DNA of 64,000 nt, taken from NCBI GenBank assembly GCA_977017575.1, contig CDRNVI010000043.1:62001-126000 (forward strand), given 5' to 3'. The stretch's first letter is position 1, and every line of letters starts with the position of its first letter. Of the stretch, positions 1 through 8,221 are shown one piece after another. The notes under the pieces were generated by a model, which saw only the letters and a list, made by a program, of their open reading frames with translations, did no database searches and had not been told where the DNA came from. The stretch comes from Paramoeba atlantica (taxonomy: Eukaryota > Discosea). The position numbers and the translations under genes are program-made.

Positions 1-722
1 AGGTTGGAGAACGAAGGGCAAAAGCGTCCAACGGTATCTTGACAGACGAGGCCTCTACGCTCCGTCTCGTGACCGACATGAACGTAACATTGATGCGTTG
101 CCAGGCACGCATGATGATTACGCGCCTGCCGGCTGTGGACCCCTTGCCCCCTTTAATCGAGCAATAGCACGATGACGGATGTGCAAGATGGGCCGCTCAG
201 CCGGAACTCGAACAGCTGGTCCGGATGCTGGTCGATGCCGGCAGGGTCTATGCTCACGCCTAGTCCGCCAGGGCTAGGTACTCCAAGTGAGGTAGGACAT
301 GGGTAGGGAACTTTGTTCCTCCCCGTCGGCCAGCATCATGCTCCGCGACCGTGCCGCTGTCGGCACAGGCCCATTGCTTGCGCCCTCTCGTACAACAAGA
401 GAAGGGTTACCAAGGCAAGCTGGGAGAGGTCGAAAGACCCGGTCCGGAACGCGCGAATGGTTCGGGGAAAGTCTGCCCCTCCTAGCCGAGGGAGACCTTA
501 CCCTCCCTGGAAAGCTGGTAAGATTGGTAAGGGGAAGTGGGTAAGATGGGAAAGCATGTATTTGCTAGTTATATATTTTGCTCGTTTTTAAAATGGGGGG
601 AAGTGAGGGAAAGAAGTTGAGCAAGTAGGAAAGTAAGTGAGAAAGTCATACCGTACATACATATATAAAGTTAGAACTCGTACTCTTCCCCCCCTATTAT
701 CTGCAAAAAAAAAAAAAAAAAA
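1..722 (+). mobile_element. LINE-A copy 1, 3' end (CRE/R2-like non-LTR retrotransposon)
   Basis: This is the 3' end of a non-LTR retrotransposon cut by the window edge: the end of the ORF, a roughly 540-bp 3' UTR and an 18-nt poly(A) at 705-722. The UTR (from about 220) matches the UTRs after 1516 and 5859, including a short CTAG-type hairpin, a GGTC-GAAA-GACC hairpin and the text GGAACGCGCGAATGG. The poly(A) runs straight into the 5'-truncated next copy with no host DNA between. Assignment to LINE-A is firm because the protein tail aligns with the end of the full-length copy at 2257-5859. Confidence 0.85.
3..167 (+). CDS. LINE-A polyprotein, C-terminal end only
   Basis: Open from the window start to a TAG at 165-167. 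The peptide has the LINE-A C-terminal signature: an AKASNGILTD stretch, then MNVTLMRCQARMMITR and a proline-rich end. The full-length copy has ALRANASNGLLTD and LNVTLMRSQARMMVSR at the same place. This region lies after the restriction-like endonuclease core. The upstream part lies outside the window. Confidence 0.8.
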   Translation, partial: VGERRAKASNGILTDEASTLRLVTDMNVTLMRCQARMMITRLPAVDPLPPLIEQ

Positions 723-1516
723 GGCAGGCTGACCCTCGCACTCGCGCACTGTGGGTTTCAGAGTCGGGTAAGGGAGCAGGTAGCTGGTCTTTCGTGACGC
801 CCTCTAGGAGCAAAGGATACGCCTTCACACCAACAGAGTTCCGCACGCTGTCCCGCTGGTGGCTGGGATCCGACATATATCAAGAAGATCGCCCTTGCCC
901 AGCGAAGGGATGCATATTACCTCTGCAGAAAAATGGGGAACATGCATTGTTATGTAAGAACGGACATGGCCTCATCACCCGTCACAACGCGGTCTGTGAG
1001 CAATTCACAGCATTCTGCAGAAAAGCCGACATAGCTCCGCAAAGGGAGAAAAGCCTGGGAAATCGTGGTCCAAGAGGGGGTCTCACCAGACCTGCTGACG
1101 TGTTTCTCCCGAATTACACCCTGGGAAGTGGTATGGTGTTAGACTTCGCAGTCACCCACGCACAGCAACTAAAGTATTTGGACTCTGTCCGGAATGCTAG
1201 CTGGGTGGCTGCGGGATCTTTCGCTGAACACTACTCAGCAACGAAGGATAAACAACGCCAGGAAGCGGAGGAAGCGAAATTACTTTTTACGGCCATGGTA
1301 GTTGAATCCTTTGGCTCGTGGAGTAAAAGCGCGATGGCTGTTTTGTGGAAGGTGGGGGCGTTACGCGCAAACGCGTCAAACGGTCTACTCACAGACACTC
1401 AAGCCCGAAATGACCTTCTCAAAGAGCTGAACGTGGCTCTCATGCGCTCCCAGGCCCGGATGATGGTCTCTAGGATAGTCGTCAGTGACCCTGACGCTCC
1501 CCTGGAAGGGGCCTAA
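722..1516 (+). CDS. LINE-A polyprotein fragment: restriction-like endonuclease domain
   Basis: Open frame running from the poly(A) junction to the TAA at 1514-1516; the real initiator is missing. It encodes the zinc-binding and nuclease end of a CRE/R2-type protein: CPAKGC, then H...C and HN...C spacing, then a TRPADVFLPNY motif and LDFAVTHAQQ. The latter two give the PD...D core of the PD-(D/E)xK restriction-like endonuclease that nicks the target for reverse transcription. It aligns almost end to end with residues about 940-1200 of the full-length copy, differing by scattered substitutions, so it is an older sister copy. Confidence 0.85.
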   Translation, partial: RQADPRTRALWVSESGKGAGSWSFVTPSRSKGYAFTPTEFRTLSRWWLGSDIYQEDRPCPAKGCILPLQKNGEHALLCKNGHGLITRHNAVCEQFTAFCRKADIAPQREKSLGNRGPRGGLTRPADVFLPNYTLGSGMVLDFAVTHAQQLKYLDSVRNASWVAAGSFAEHYSATKDKQRQEAEEAKLLFTAMVVESFGSWSKSAMAVLWKVGALRANASNGLLTDTQARNDLLKELNVALMRSQARMMVSRIVVSDPDAPLEGA

Positions 1517-2172
1517 GGGATCTCGGGAATACCCACTGGGACATAAACCGCTGGTCCGGATGCTGGTCGGTGCCGACAGGGTCTATGCTCACGCCTAGTC
1601 CGTCAGGGCTAGGTACCCCAAGTGAGGTAGGACAAGGGTAGGGAACTTTGTTCCTCCCCGTCGGCCAGCATCATGCTCCGCGACCGTGCCGCTGTCGGCA
1701 CAGGCCCATTGCTTGCGCCCTCTCGTACAACAAGAGAAGGGTTAACAAGGCAAGCTGGGAGTGGTCGAAAGACCCGGTTCGGAACATGCATGAGGAAGAT
1801 GGGAGCGCCCTCCCACATAACAAGGGAATGGTTCACAAGTCAGGCCGTGGAGAGGTCGAAAGACCCGGTCCGGAACGCGCGAATGGATTGGGTCTGGATT
1901 GCTTGTTTTTATTTTTACTGTGTCTTGTTTGTCGTATATACTTAGGGGAGATTGAATTGCTAGTTTTGGGCTGAGAAAAAAGAAAAAGAAAATATACTTC
2001 TGTGGAAATAAAAAGAATTGCTAATTTGATTGCTTGTTTTAAATTCATATACCCCCCTAATGGACCTACTATGTACTTGGTTCGTCTACTGGGTCAAAAT
2101 ATAGAGGCAATGCCGCGATTCATACTTCTCCCCCCTTATTAATCGCAAAAAAAAAAAAAAAAAAAAAAAAAA
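723..2172 (+). mobile_element. LINE-A copy 2, 5'-truncated
   Basis: A truncated LINE-A copy that begins directly at the poly(A) of copy 1 and ends in a 26-nt poly(A) at 2147-2172. It keeps the endonuclease end of the ORF and a 3' UTR of about 630 bp. Its UTR carries an extra internal duplication of the GTCGAAAGACCCGG segment (about 1765 and 1855). No target-site duplication is visible because both ends abut other copies. 5' truncation is the usual outcome of target-primed reverse transcription. Confidence 0.85.
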
Positions 2173-2210
2173 CTCTTTAACGATAAAGATGCAGTTTCTG
2201 TACCTTGTTG
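2173..2210 (+). other. Spliced-leader sequence at the 5' end of LINE-A copy 3
   Basis: The stretch contains CTTTAACGATAAAG and then CAGTTTCTGTACCTTGTTG. Its ACAGTTTCTGTAC-type core and TTG end match the known 39-nt spliced leaders of kinetoplastids and diplonemids. It sits between the poly(A) of copy 2 and the AT-rich leader of copy 3. It is contiguous, unlike insertion into an SL gene, which would split the exon. I infer it was carried in with an SL-capped transcript. Confidence 0.75.
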
Positions 2211-2256
2211 AATTATTTTCCTTATTTCACTTTTCTCCAGGTACGCGGTTCCTTCT

Positions 2257-5200
2257 ATGACCAGCCAGAAAAACCTGGGTCTCGCGTTGTCATACGACGA
2301 ACGTTTCGATGAAGAAGCGCTACCCATGGAAGATGACTCCTTTGCCCAGGAAGAGAAATCTCATAACGCTGGAGACTGGGATCAATTCGCCGGGAACGCG
2401 CACTTGATTTCTGGCAGAAGCACGTATAATGAACTCCTTTACACCACCCCTATTCCCGAGAATGTGCCCGAATACTGGACAAGACGAGCTATCATGATAG
2501 ACGGAGAGAAACCCACGCCAGACACGGGGAAGGTAACAGACAATGAGGAGACAAATCACTCCCTCGTCATACGAACAAACATGACACAGCCTCAAGCGAA
2601 TCCTGACACCAACGCTTCACCTGCAACCAAGACTCCGAAACGCAAAACACCGAATTCCACTCCACAATACACCATACAACGTGAATGCCCAGCGGCAGGT
2701 TGCACCTGGAAGACTCCCCCACACGGAGGGCAATGGCAAGCGTTCTACAATCATGTAGCTCACCGACATGGTAAAAATATTTCGACTGATTGGTGGGAAA
2801 AGGAAGGTAGATTCCTTTGCAAGGATTGCATCCGACATTACGACAAAAGCAAACAGATCTCTCACCTTAAGCACTGTAAAGGACGAAACCAACCCGTTCG
2901 ATCACTAACGCCGCCCATGCCGACGTCTTTTTCGGAGAAAATAAATGAAGAGCATCCAGCTGATCCACTTCCACTTCTTAGCTCAGTTTGTTCACTTCCT
3001 TTAAGCACCTGTAAGGACGTCCCCCATTGCTGCAGATTCTTGTGGGCCAGAATTTTGAGTGAAGCATTAACATCCGCTGTCAAAGAAAACACAGTGCAGG
3101 CCTGGACCCTCCTCGCGATGCTTCCGAAGTGCGTTCTCCCGGCCCCTTACCGTGGCGGTCGTAAAGGGCACACATCGTACTCCACATACGTGGAAAAACG
3201 CATGGAGCTCTGGCTCGGTGGAGACTACCTTCTCCTCTGGGACCAAGCCCTGAAGGATGGCGAGAGAAAACGCTCGAAGTCCAGGAACCCAGAAAGTGAC
3301 GAAGATAGAGCGGCAATAAGAGCAGAGCTCTTGGTGCGTCAGGGGGAATTCTCTAGAGGAATGGCCGCCCTATCTGCAGCTCCCATGGCCCCGGACAACG
3401 AGGAGACCCTTGCCAAGCTGTTGGAAAAACACCCAGAGCCCCACGAAAATCCCCTCGAGGAAGATCTACCGCCGATTAAGGGTGCCCCTCTACAGTTGCA
3501 AGAAGCAGAGGTCAGGAATGCGGTTCAAAGCTTTCACAGGGGGTCTTCCGCCGGTACAATGGGCCTCCGTCCTGAGCATCTCCAGTCGGCTATTTTGGAA
3601 CACGAGGACAAAAACGTAAGTCCTCTCTCAGCTCTCACACGCCTCGTGAACCACTTACTCGAGGGAAAGGCGCCGCCTGAAGTTCAGCAGTCCTATGCAG
3701 GAGCTAGACTTTGCGCTCTGGAGAAAGGCGAAGACGACGTACGGCCCATTGCGGCGGGCGAAACCCTAAGGCGCCTAGTAAGCAAGGCAGCATGCCTCGC
3801 CGTAAAGGAGAAGGCGGGAACGTTATTCCGTGGACGCCAATACGGTGTTGCCGCATCTGCGGGGTCCGAACGAGTGATTCATCTCTGTCGGAAAACTATG
3901 CTCAACAACATGGGGAGCGACAAGCTGGTTTTCTGCAAGGTTGATCTGCGAAACGCTTTTAACAACGTCAGCAGACCCGTCTTCGCTCTTCTCACGCGCC
4001 TACATTTTCCGGAACTTTCGCCCTGGGTAGAATGGTGCTACTCAAGTCCGAGTTGCCTCACGTATGGAAACAATTTCATCCCTTCAGCCGAAGGCGTGCA
4101 ACAAGGTGATCCTTTAGGCCCACTTTTATTCTCTCTAGTGCTTTCTGAGGTGACGGAAGAGATAGCATCCCGATCAAACCTTGACTCGCAACTGTGGTAC
4201 CTCGACGATGGGGTTCTTATGGGAGAGGCTGTGGAGGTCAGAAAGGCGGTGGACGTTTTTTCGGAAGTTGGCCCCCGGTGCGGACTTTTCTTGAATCCTG
4301 CGAAAAGTGAAATCATAACGCCACCTGCCTCGGCTCATCTCACAACGCTTTTTCCCGAGATCCCAAAGGCGAAAATCCGGCACGACGGGAACTTCGATAT
4401 CCTTGGGAGCCCGATCTGGTCGGACGAGCACTGCGCGGAGTTCCTGATGCAGCACGCCATCGAACCAGCACGTGAGACCCTAGCCGCCATAGGTTTAATA
4501 GGAGACCCCCAAGTGGCCAGTGCTCTAATCCGTCAATGCACGGGGTTTTGTCAGATGGTATACGCCCTCCGAACTACACCCCCACAGGCCCTTACCCATC
4601 TTTGCTTTTTACTAGACGACTCTGTCATGACGGCTGTAGAGTGGGCACTTTTTCCCCTGGACCCCCCCGCACGTGATCAAATACTACGCAGGAAGCGCCA
4701 CGGAGGCTTCGGTCTCAGATCGTCGACACTGCACGCAACGGCGGCATACGTTTCATCTGTCGCTCATGCCGCCGACATGGACGACTGGGACCCCTTGGAA
4801 GCTCAAGGATTTACTACCTCCGTGCAAGACGTAAACGATAAAGCAGGCGCAGTGCTTGTGGACCCATGCACAGGACGCACTCCCAAACAAAACAATCCTC
4901 GCACAGATTCTGATCTACGTCATAGCTTGTCCTCGCAAACAAAACGCCCTCGGCGGACGCAGAATAAAAAGGGATCAGAGAAGACGGCCGAACCGGAGAT
5001 GATTATCCCTAGACAGCAACAGCTCAGCCAAGTCATTTCCCAGCAAGAATTTAACACTGCATACGAGAAGGCTGACCCCCGCACACGTGCAAGATGGATA
5101 TCAGAGTCCGGAAAAGGTGCCGGGAGCTGGGCTTTCGTGACTCCTTCGCGGACCAAGGGATACGCTTTCACTCCCACAGAGTTCCGTACCTTATCCCGCT

Positions 5201-5859
5201 GGTGGTTGGGCATGGATGTCTATCCAGAGGATCGACCTTGTCCAGCAAAAGGATGTGACTTACCACTCCTAAAAAATGGGGAACACGCTCTGATGTGTAA
5301 GAACGGGCACGGCCTCATCACCCGCCACAATGCGGTCTGCCAACAGTTCACCTCCTTCTGCAGCAAGGCCAATATGGCTCCGCAAAGGGAAAAAAGTCTC
5401 GGAAATCGGGGACCTGGAGGAGGTCTCACCAGACCAGGCGATGTTTTTCTTCCCAACTATGAACTGGGAGGTGGCATGGTTCTAGACTTCGCAGTCACCC
5501 ACGCACAGCAATTGAAGTATTTGGACTCAGTCCGTAATGCTAGCTGGGTGGCTGCGGGGTCTTTTGCTGAACACTTCTCTGAAACGAAAGGGAAGCAGCG
5601 CCAGGAAGCGGAAGCAGCTCAGTTACTGTTCACAGCGATGATTGTTGAGTCCTTCGGCTCATGGAGCAGAAGTGCCTTGACGGTCCTGTGGAAGGTGGGA
5701 GCGTTACGTGCCAACGCGTCGAACGGTCTTTTAACAGACACTCAGGCACGAAACATCCTTTTGAAAGAGCTTAATGTCACGTTGATGCGTTCCCAGGCTC
5801 GGATGATGGTCTCCAGGATAGTTGTCAGTGACCCTAACGCCCCCCTTGAAGGCGCTTAG
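2257..5859 (+). CDS. LINE-A polyprotein: zinc fingers, reverse transcriptase, restriction-like endonuclease
   Basis: A 1200-residue protein. Residues 144-171 form a C2H2 finger (CPAAGC...HVAHRH) and 188-207 a second Cys/His cluster (CKDC...HLKHC), expected to bind target DNA or element RNA. The reverse transcriptase has KVDLRNAFNN (motif A, D563), GVQQGDPLGPLLFSL (motif B) and YLDD at 648-651 (motif C). After a linker, CPAKGC at 995-1000 begins the Cys/His knuckle, and RPGD (D1062) with VLDFAVTH (D1077) form the PD-(D/E)xK nuclease core. The first ATG after the leader is taken as start because it lies just downstream of a pyrimidine tract and AG. No stops or frameshifts are seen. Nuclease and RT together would nick DNA and prime cDNA synthesis at the break. 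Confidence 0.9.
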   Translation: MTSQKNLGLALSYDERFDEEALPMEDDSFAQEEKSHNAGDWDQFAGNAHLISGRSTYNELLYTTPIPENVPEYWTRRAIMIDGEKPTPDTGKVTDNEETNHSLVIRTNMTQPQANPDTNASPATKTPKRKTPNSTPQYTIQRECPAAGCTWKTPPHGGQWQAFYNHVAHRHGKNISTDWWEKEGRFLCKDCIRHYDKSKQISHLKHCKGRNQPVRSLTPPMPTSFSEKINEEHPADPLPLLSSVCSLPLSTCKDVPHCCRFLWARILSEALTSAVKENTVQAWTLLAMLPKCVLPAPYRGGRKGHTSYSTYVEKRMELWLGGDYLLLWDQALKDGERKRSKSRNPESDEDRAAIRAELLVRQGEFSRGMAALSAAPMAPDNEETLAKLLEKHPEPHENPLEEDLPPIKGAPLQLQEAEVRNAVQSFHRGSSAGTMGLRPEHLQSAILEHEDKNVSPLSALTRLVNHLLEGKAPPEVQQSYAGARLCALEKGEDDVRPIAAGETLRRLVSKAACLAVKEKAGTLFRGRQYGVAASAGSERVIHLCRKTMLNNMGSDKLVFCKVDLRNAFNNVSRPVFALLTRLHFPELSPWVEWCYSSPSCLTYGNNFIPSAEGVQQGDPLGPLLFSLVLSEVTEEIASRSNLDSQLWYLDDGVLMGEAVEVRKAVDVFSEVGPRCGLFLNPAKSEIITPPASAHLTTLFPEIPKAKIRHDGNFDILGSPIWSDEHCAEFLMQHAIEPARETLAAIGLIGDPQVASALIRQCTGFCQMVYALRTTPPQALTHLCFLLDDSVMTAVEWALFPLDPPARDQILRRKRHGGFGLRSSTLHATAAYVSSVAHAADMDDWDPLEAQGFTTSVQDVNDKAGAVLVDPCTGRTPKQNNPRTDSDLRHSLSSQTKRPRRTQNKKGSEKTAEPEMIIPRQQQLSQVISQQEFNTAYEKADPRTRARWISESGKGAGSWAFVTPSRTKGYAFTPTEFRTLSRWWLGMDVYPEDRPCPAKGCDLPLLKNGEHALMCKNGHGLITRHNAVCQQFTSFCSKANMAPQREKSLGNRGPGGGLTRPGDVFLPNYELGGGMVLDFAVTHAQQLKYLDSVRNASWVAAGSFAEHFSETKGKQRQEAEAAQLLFTAMIVESFGSWSRSALTVLWKVGALRANASNGLLTDTQARNILLKELNVTLMRSQARMMVSRIVVSDPNAPLEGA

Positions 5860-5861
5860 GG

Positions 5862-6421
5862 GCATGGCGAAGACGCCATGCGCAGGGCCACATACCTCTG
5901 GCCCGGATGCTGGTCGAGTCGACAGAGTCTATGCTCACGCCTAGTCCGTCAAGGCTAGGTACCCCAAGTGAGGTAGTACACGGGTAGTGAATCTCCTCCC
6001 CGTCGGCCAGCATCCTGTTTCGCGACCGTGTCGCTGTCGACACAGGCCCGCGCCTGCGCCCTCCCGTATAACAAGGGAAGGGTCCACAAGTCAGGCCGTG
6101 GAGAGGTCGAAAGACCCGGTCCGGAACGCGCGAATGGTTGAGGAGCCGCCTGCAGGCCGGGTGAGGCGAAGCTGAGGGAGACCTTACCCCCCCTGAAAAG
6201 TTGAAAAGTTGGGTAGGGGAAAGCAGGAAAGTAGGGAGAAAGGTGGGAAAAGTATGTCAAGAGGTGAGAAAGAGGAGAAAGAGAGAGAAAAATTTTCTTT
6301 ATTTGCATAAAAACAATATGAAATTGCTAATTTGATTGCTTGTTTTCAACTCGTATATCCCCCAATGGACCTACTTGGTTCGTCTACTGGGTTAAAATAT
6401 AGAGGCAATGCCGCGACTCAT
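5862..6421 (+). other. LINE-A 3' UTR, conserved structured region
   Basis: Non-coding. GGATGCTGG near 5902 can pair with CCAGCATCC near 6008, enclosing a small CTAG hairpin. Downstream, GGTC-GAAA-GACC near 6106 forms a GNRA-capped hairpin. The same blocks recur in the 3' UTRs of the other three LINE-A copies, including the decayed minus-strand copy near 48121-48437. In R2/CRE elements the 3' UTR RNA is the recognition site for the element's own RT, so conserved structure here is expected; that role is inferred. Confidence 0.55.
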
Positions 6422-6444
6422 AAAAAAAAAAAAAAAAAAAAAAA

Positions 6445-6685
6445 GTACGTCGTGTCGAGCTTAATTCCGAAACAGCAGTTTTTGTGCATTCCCATGCTTT
6501 CTGGAGGCGCCATGCATCCAAACACCAAGGAATTATTGTCGGCTCTTGCAGATGCATGTGGACTGGCACGCGATAAGATTCACCAGGATTTCGCTTTGCA
6601 ATTGCAAGAACTGAATGGTTCGGTCGCAATGTCTCAATTTAGGAAATACTTGGCACCGGTCGATGGAGATGAAACGGCCCTGTGA
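6445..6685 (+). pseudogene. LINE-B polyprotein fragment, extreme C-terminus
   Basis: Begins directly at the poly(A) of LINE-A copy 3 and ends at TGA 6683-6685. It encodes YVVSS, then FLCIPMLSGGAMHPNTKEL, LADACGLARD and LQLQELNGS. These match the end of the LINE-B proteins at 24623-24851, 28545-28755 and 31840-32067. Only the region after the nuclease remains, a severe 5' truncation. About 150 bp of AT-rich sequence after the stop is probably its 3' UTR. Confidence 0.75.
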
Positions 6686-6843
6686 ATACCAGTTGAATGC
6701 CGTTAGCGAGGTGCGTTAAAAAAAAATAGGAAATCTTTAACGGTGAATTTTGAATACACGATAAATCAAGAATACCACAATAGTGTTCACATTAGTAATT
6801 CCGATAATATATTTGTTAAGACCCTTTCAGTCTATAAATCAGC

Positions 6844-7464
6844 TCATTTACGGAAAGAATTGATGATACATAGCATGTTCAAGAGCATGCCAAGTGCTTC
6901 TTCGCACCATTCTTTATTAATTATGAAAACTTGAGAAGGGGTCCTGTGACTTGACACCCCGGACATTGTACGTTTGCCGGCCTGTGTCATTAGCTCCTGT
7001 ACTCGATCTTGCGTCGATCCATCGTCGTCCAGACACATTGTATCACTGGTCTCGCTTTCTGTTTCGGACATTTCTTTGGCTGGGTCCTCTTGGATATGGT
7101 TTTCGTCATGGGCTATGTTCTCGTGTGATTGACTCGTAGATCCGATGCGGAAGTTCTTGGCTTTGATTTTGATTAGATTCCGCGATGTGATTTCACACGG
7201 AGGCTCATGGTCCGCCCAATTCGGGGCTAGTGTTTTGGAACCTATTATCTTGATCTTTGGAGTCTTCTTCACCTTCACTGGTGTCTCCGTGTGCGATCCT
7301 GATTCTTCTGCTACCTTTATTCCGTTCGTCTTGCTTTGATCTCGTTGAGTACGTTGTTTTTCAACTCTCCCGTGAGACTTCCCGTTGTTCACTGTTGTTC
7401 TGCTGCCCTTTTTCCGCGTGTTTTCGGAATCTAAACGAGAAGACGTAAGAGAAAGGCGTGTCAT
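6844..7464 (-). pseudogene. LINE-B polyprotein, N-terminal region
   Basis: About 206 residues from the ATG (MTRLSLTSSR). The segment PVKVKKTPKIKIIGSKTL resembles KKTPKKVKVILRSSDLTK in the N-terminus at 26832-28499, and both continue into an acidic Ser/Asp/Glu-rich stretch. The region is low in complexity and looks disordered and basic, typical of N-termini of non-LTR proteins. The 3' end is simply cut off and runs into unrelated sequence. No catalytic domain is present. Confidence 0.5.
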
Positions 7465-7491
7465 AAGCGTAGAAAAATAGAAAATTAAAAT

Positions 7492-7527
7492 CAACAAGGT
7501 ACAGAAACTGTATCTTTATCGTTAAAG
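7492..7527 (-). other. Spliced-leader sequence at a head-to-head LINE-B junction
   Basis: Minus strand: CTTTAACGATAAAG, then ATACAGTTTCTGTACC and TTGTTG. It lies immediately 5' of the inverted LINE-B N-terminal segment and is followed on the plus strand by the truncated LINE-B body (GCCATCCTGTCC), with perhaps one base of overlap. Confidence 0.8.
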
Positions 7528-8077
7528 CCATCCTGTCCGCAAGCGAAAAGGGGAACCACGAGTGGCTGATGTACACTGCACGATTCGTTCCTTCACAGCA
7601 ATTCACTTTCGCCATACTGCCGCGATTTAATCTACCACATCCGAACTTACCACCAAACGTACAATGTCCGGGGTGTCAAGTCACAGATGACTCAGCCACA
7701 GCACTGCGGCACATCCCTGCATGTACGAAATGTCCGGGAATCAACGCTACAACTAAGCACAATGCCCTCGTACGCTATATATATGGGCTGTGCCTCAAAG
7801 CAGGATTGCCGGCTGAACGCGAACCACGACAGTTCACATCTTACAATTGTATGAAGTGCTCCGAAACAGTCGCCGAACGTCTTAAAAATGAGCACATGAA
7901 GAAGTGTACTACGGGACGCATGCATCGCACAGGGCCAGACCTTGTTATCTACTGGGCTTCTGGAGAAAAATTCTATGACCTTACCGTTGTTCATGAATTG
8001 GCCCCATCGCATCAAGGCAAAAAGGCGCCCCAACTCATGCGTGACGCGATCTCCCGCAAGAAAAACACCTATGTCGC
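7527..8077 (+). pseudogene. LINE-B fragment: restriction-like endonuclease region
   Basis: Nearly identical to 31285-31835 of the LINE-B copy at 30928-32067. It encodes CPGCQVTD, HIPACTKCPG, NATTKHNALVRY, the second knuckle YNCMKCSE...H, and the nuclease core RTGPDLVIYW followed by FYDLTVVHE. The Cys/His knuckle plus PD...D arrangement defines the CRE/R2-type restriction-like endonuclease. The frame is interrupted after NTYVA by the DIRS-1 insertion and resumes for 29 bp at 12438-12466. Confidence 0.85.
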
Positions 8078-8221
8078 ATTGAAAGCATGCGAAAGTAATT
8101 TTGAAGACCATTGTATCGAATGAGAAAATGTACATAGAAGGTTATTTTGGAGACAGTCATAATTTAAAAATTCAATTGATTGAGATTGGCCTTTTTTCAC
8201 TACTCATAGTTTAAAAATTTT

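Larger units (their letters stand above)
2173..6444 (+). mobile_element. LINE-A copy 3, full-length CRE-like non-LTR retrotransposon
   Basis: About 4.27 kb: SL (2173-2210), a pyrimidine-rich leader, one long ORF (2257-5859), a 3' UTR of about 560 bp and a 23-nt poly(A) at 6422-6444. CRE-clade elements (CRE1, SLACS, CZAR) are known from trypanosomatids and carry N-terminal zinc fingers, a central reverse transcriptase and a C-terminal restriction-like endonuclease, all seen here. The ORF is intact and the element looks complete, so this copy may be young. It is followed at once by a truncated LINE-B. Confidence 0.85.
6844..7527 (-). mobile_element. LINE-B 5' segment with spliced leader, inverted
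   Basis: On the minus strand this reads SL, an AT-rich leader, then an ORF starting at ATG 7464. The SL end (7527) abuts plus-strand LINE-B sequence taken from the middle of the ORF. A 5' segment inverted and joined head-to-head to a 3' segment is the signature of twin-priming during target-primed reverse transcription. The inner end lies near 6844, where homology to LINE-B N-termini fades. Confidence 0.65.

Noticed and set aside
2173-2210. SL motifs as SL RNA genes
   Set aside because: They are followed by element leaders that differ by family, with no consistent GT donor, Sm site or T-run terminator. They look like exon sequence only.
2173-2260. LINE-A inserted into an SL gene, as SLACS and CRE1 do
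   Set aside because: Those insertions split the SL exon. Here the leader is contiguous and also heads unrelated elements.
6100-6140. HDV-like or hammerhead ribozyme in the LINE-A 3' UTR
   Set aside because: CGCGCGAATGG and GAAA recall parts of such ribozymes, but I could not lay out a complete nested double pseudoknot or a CUGANGA core.
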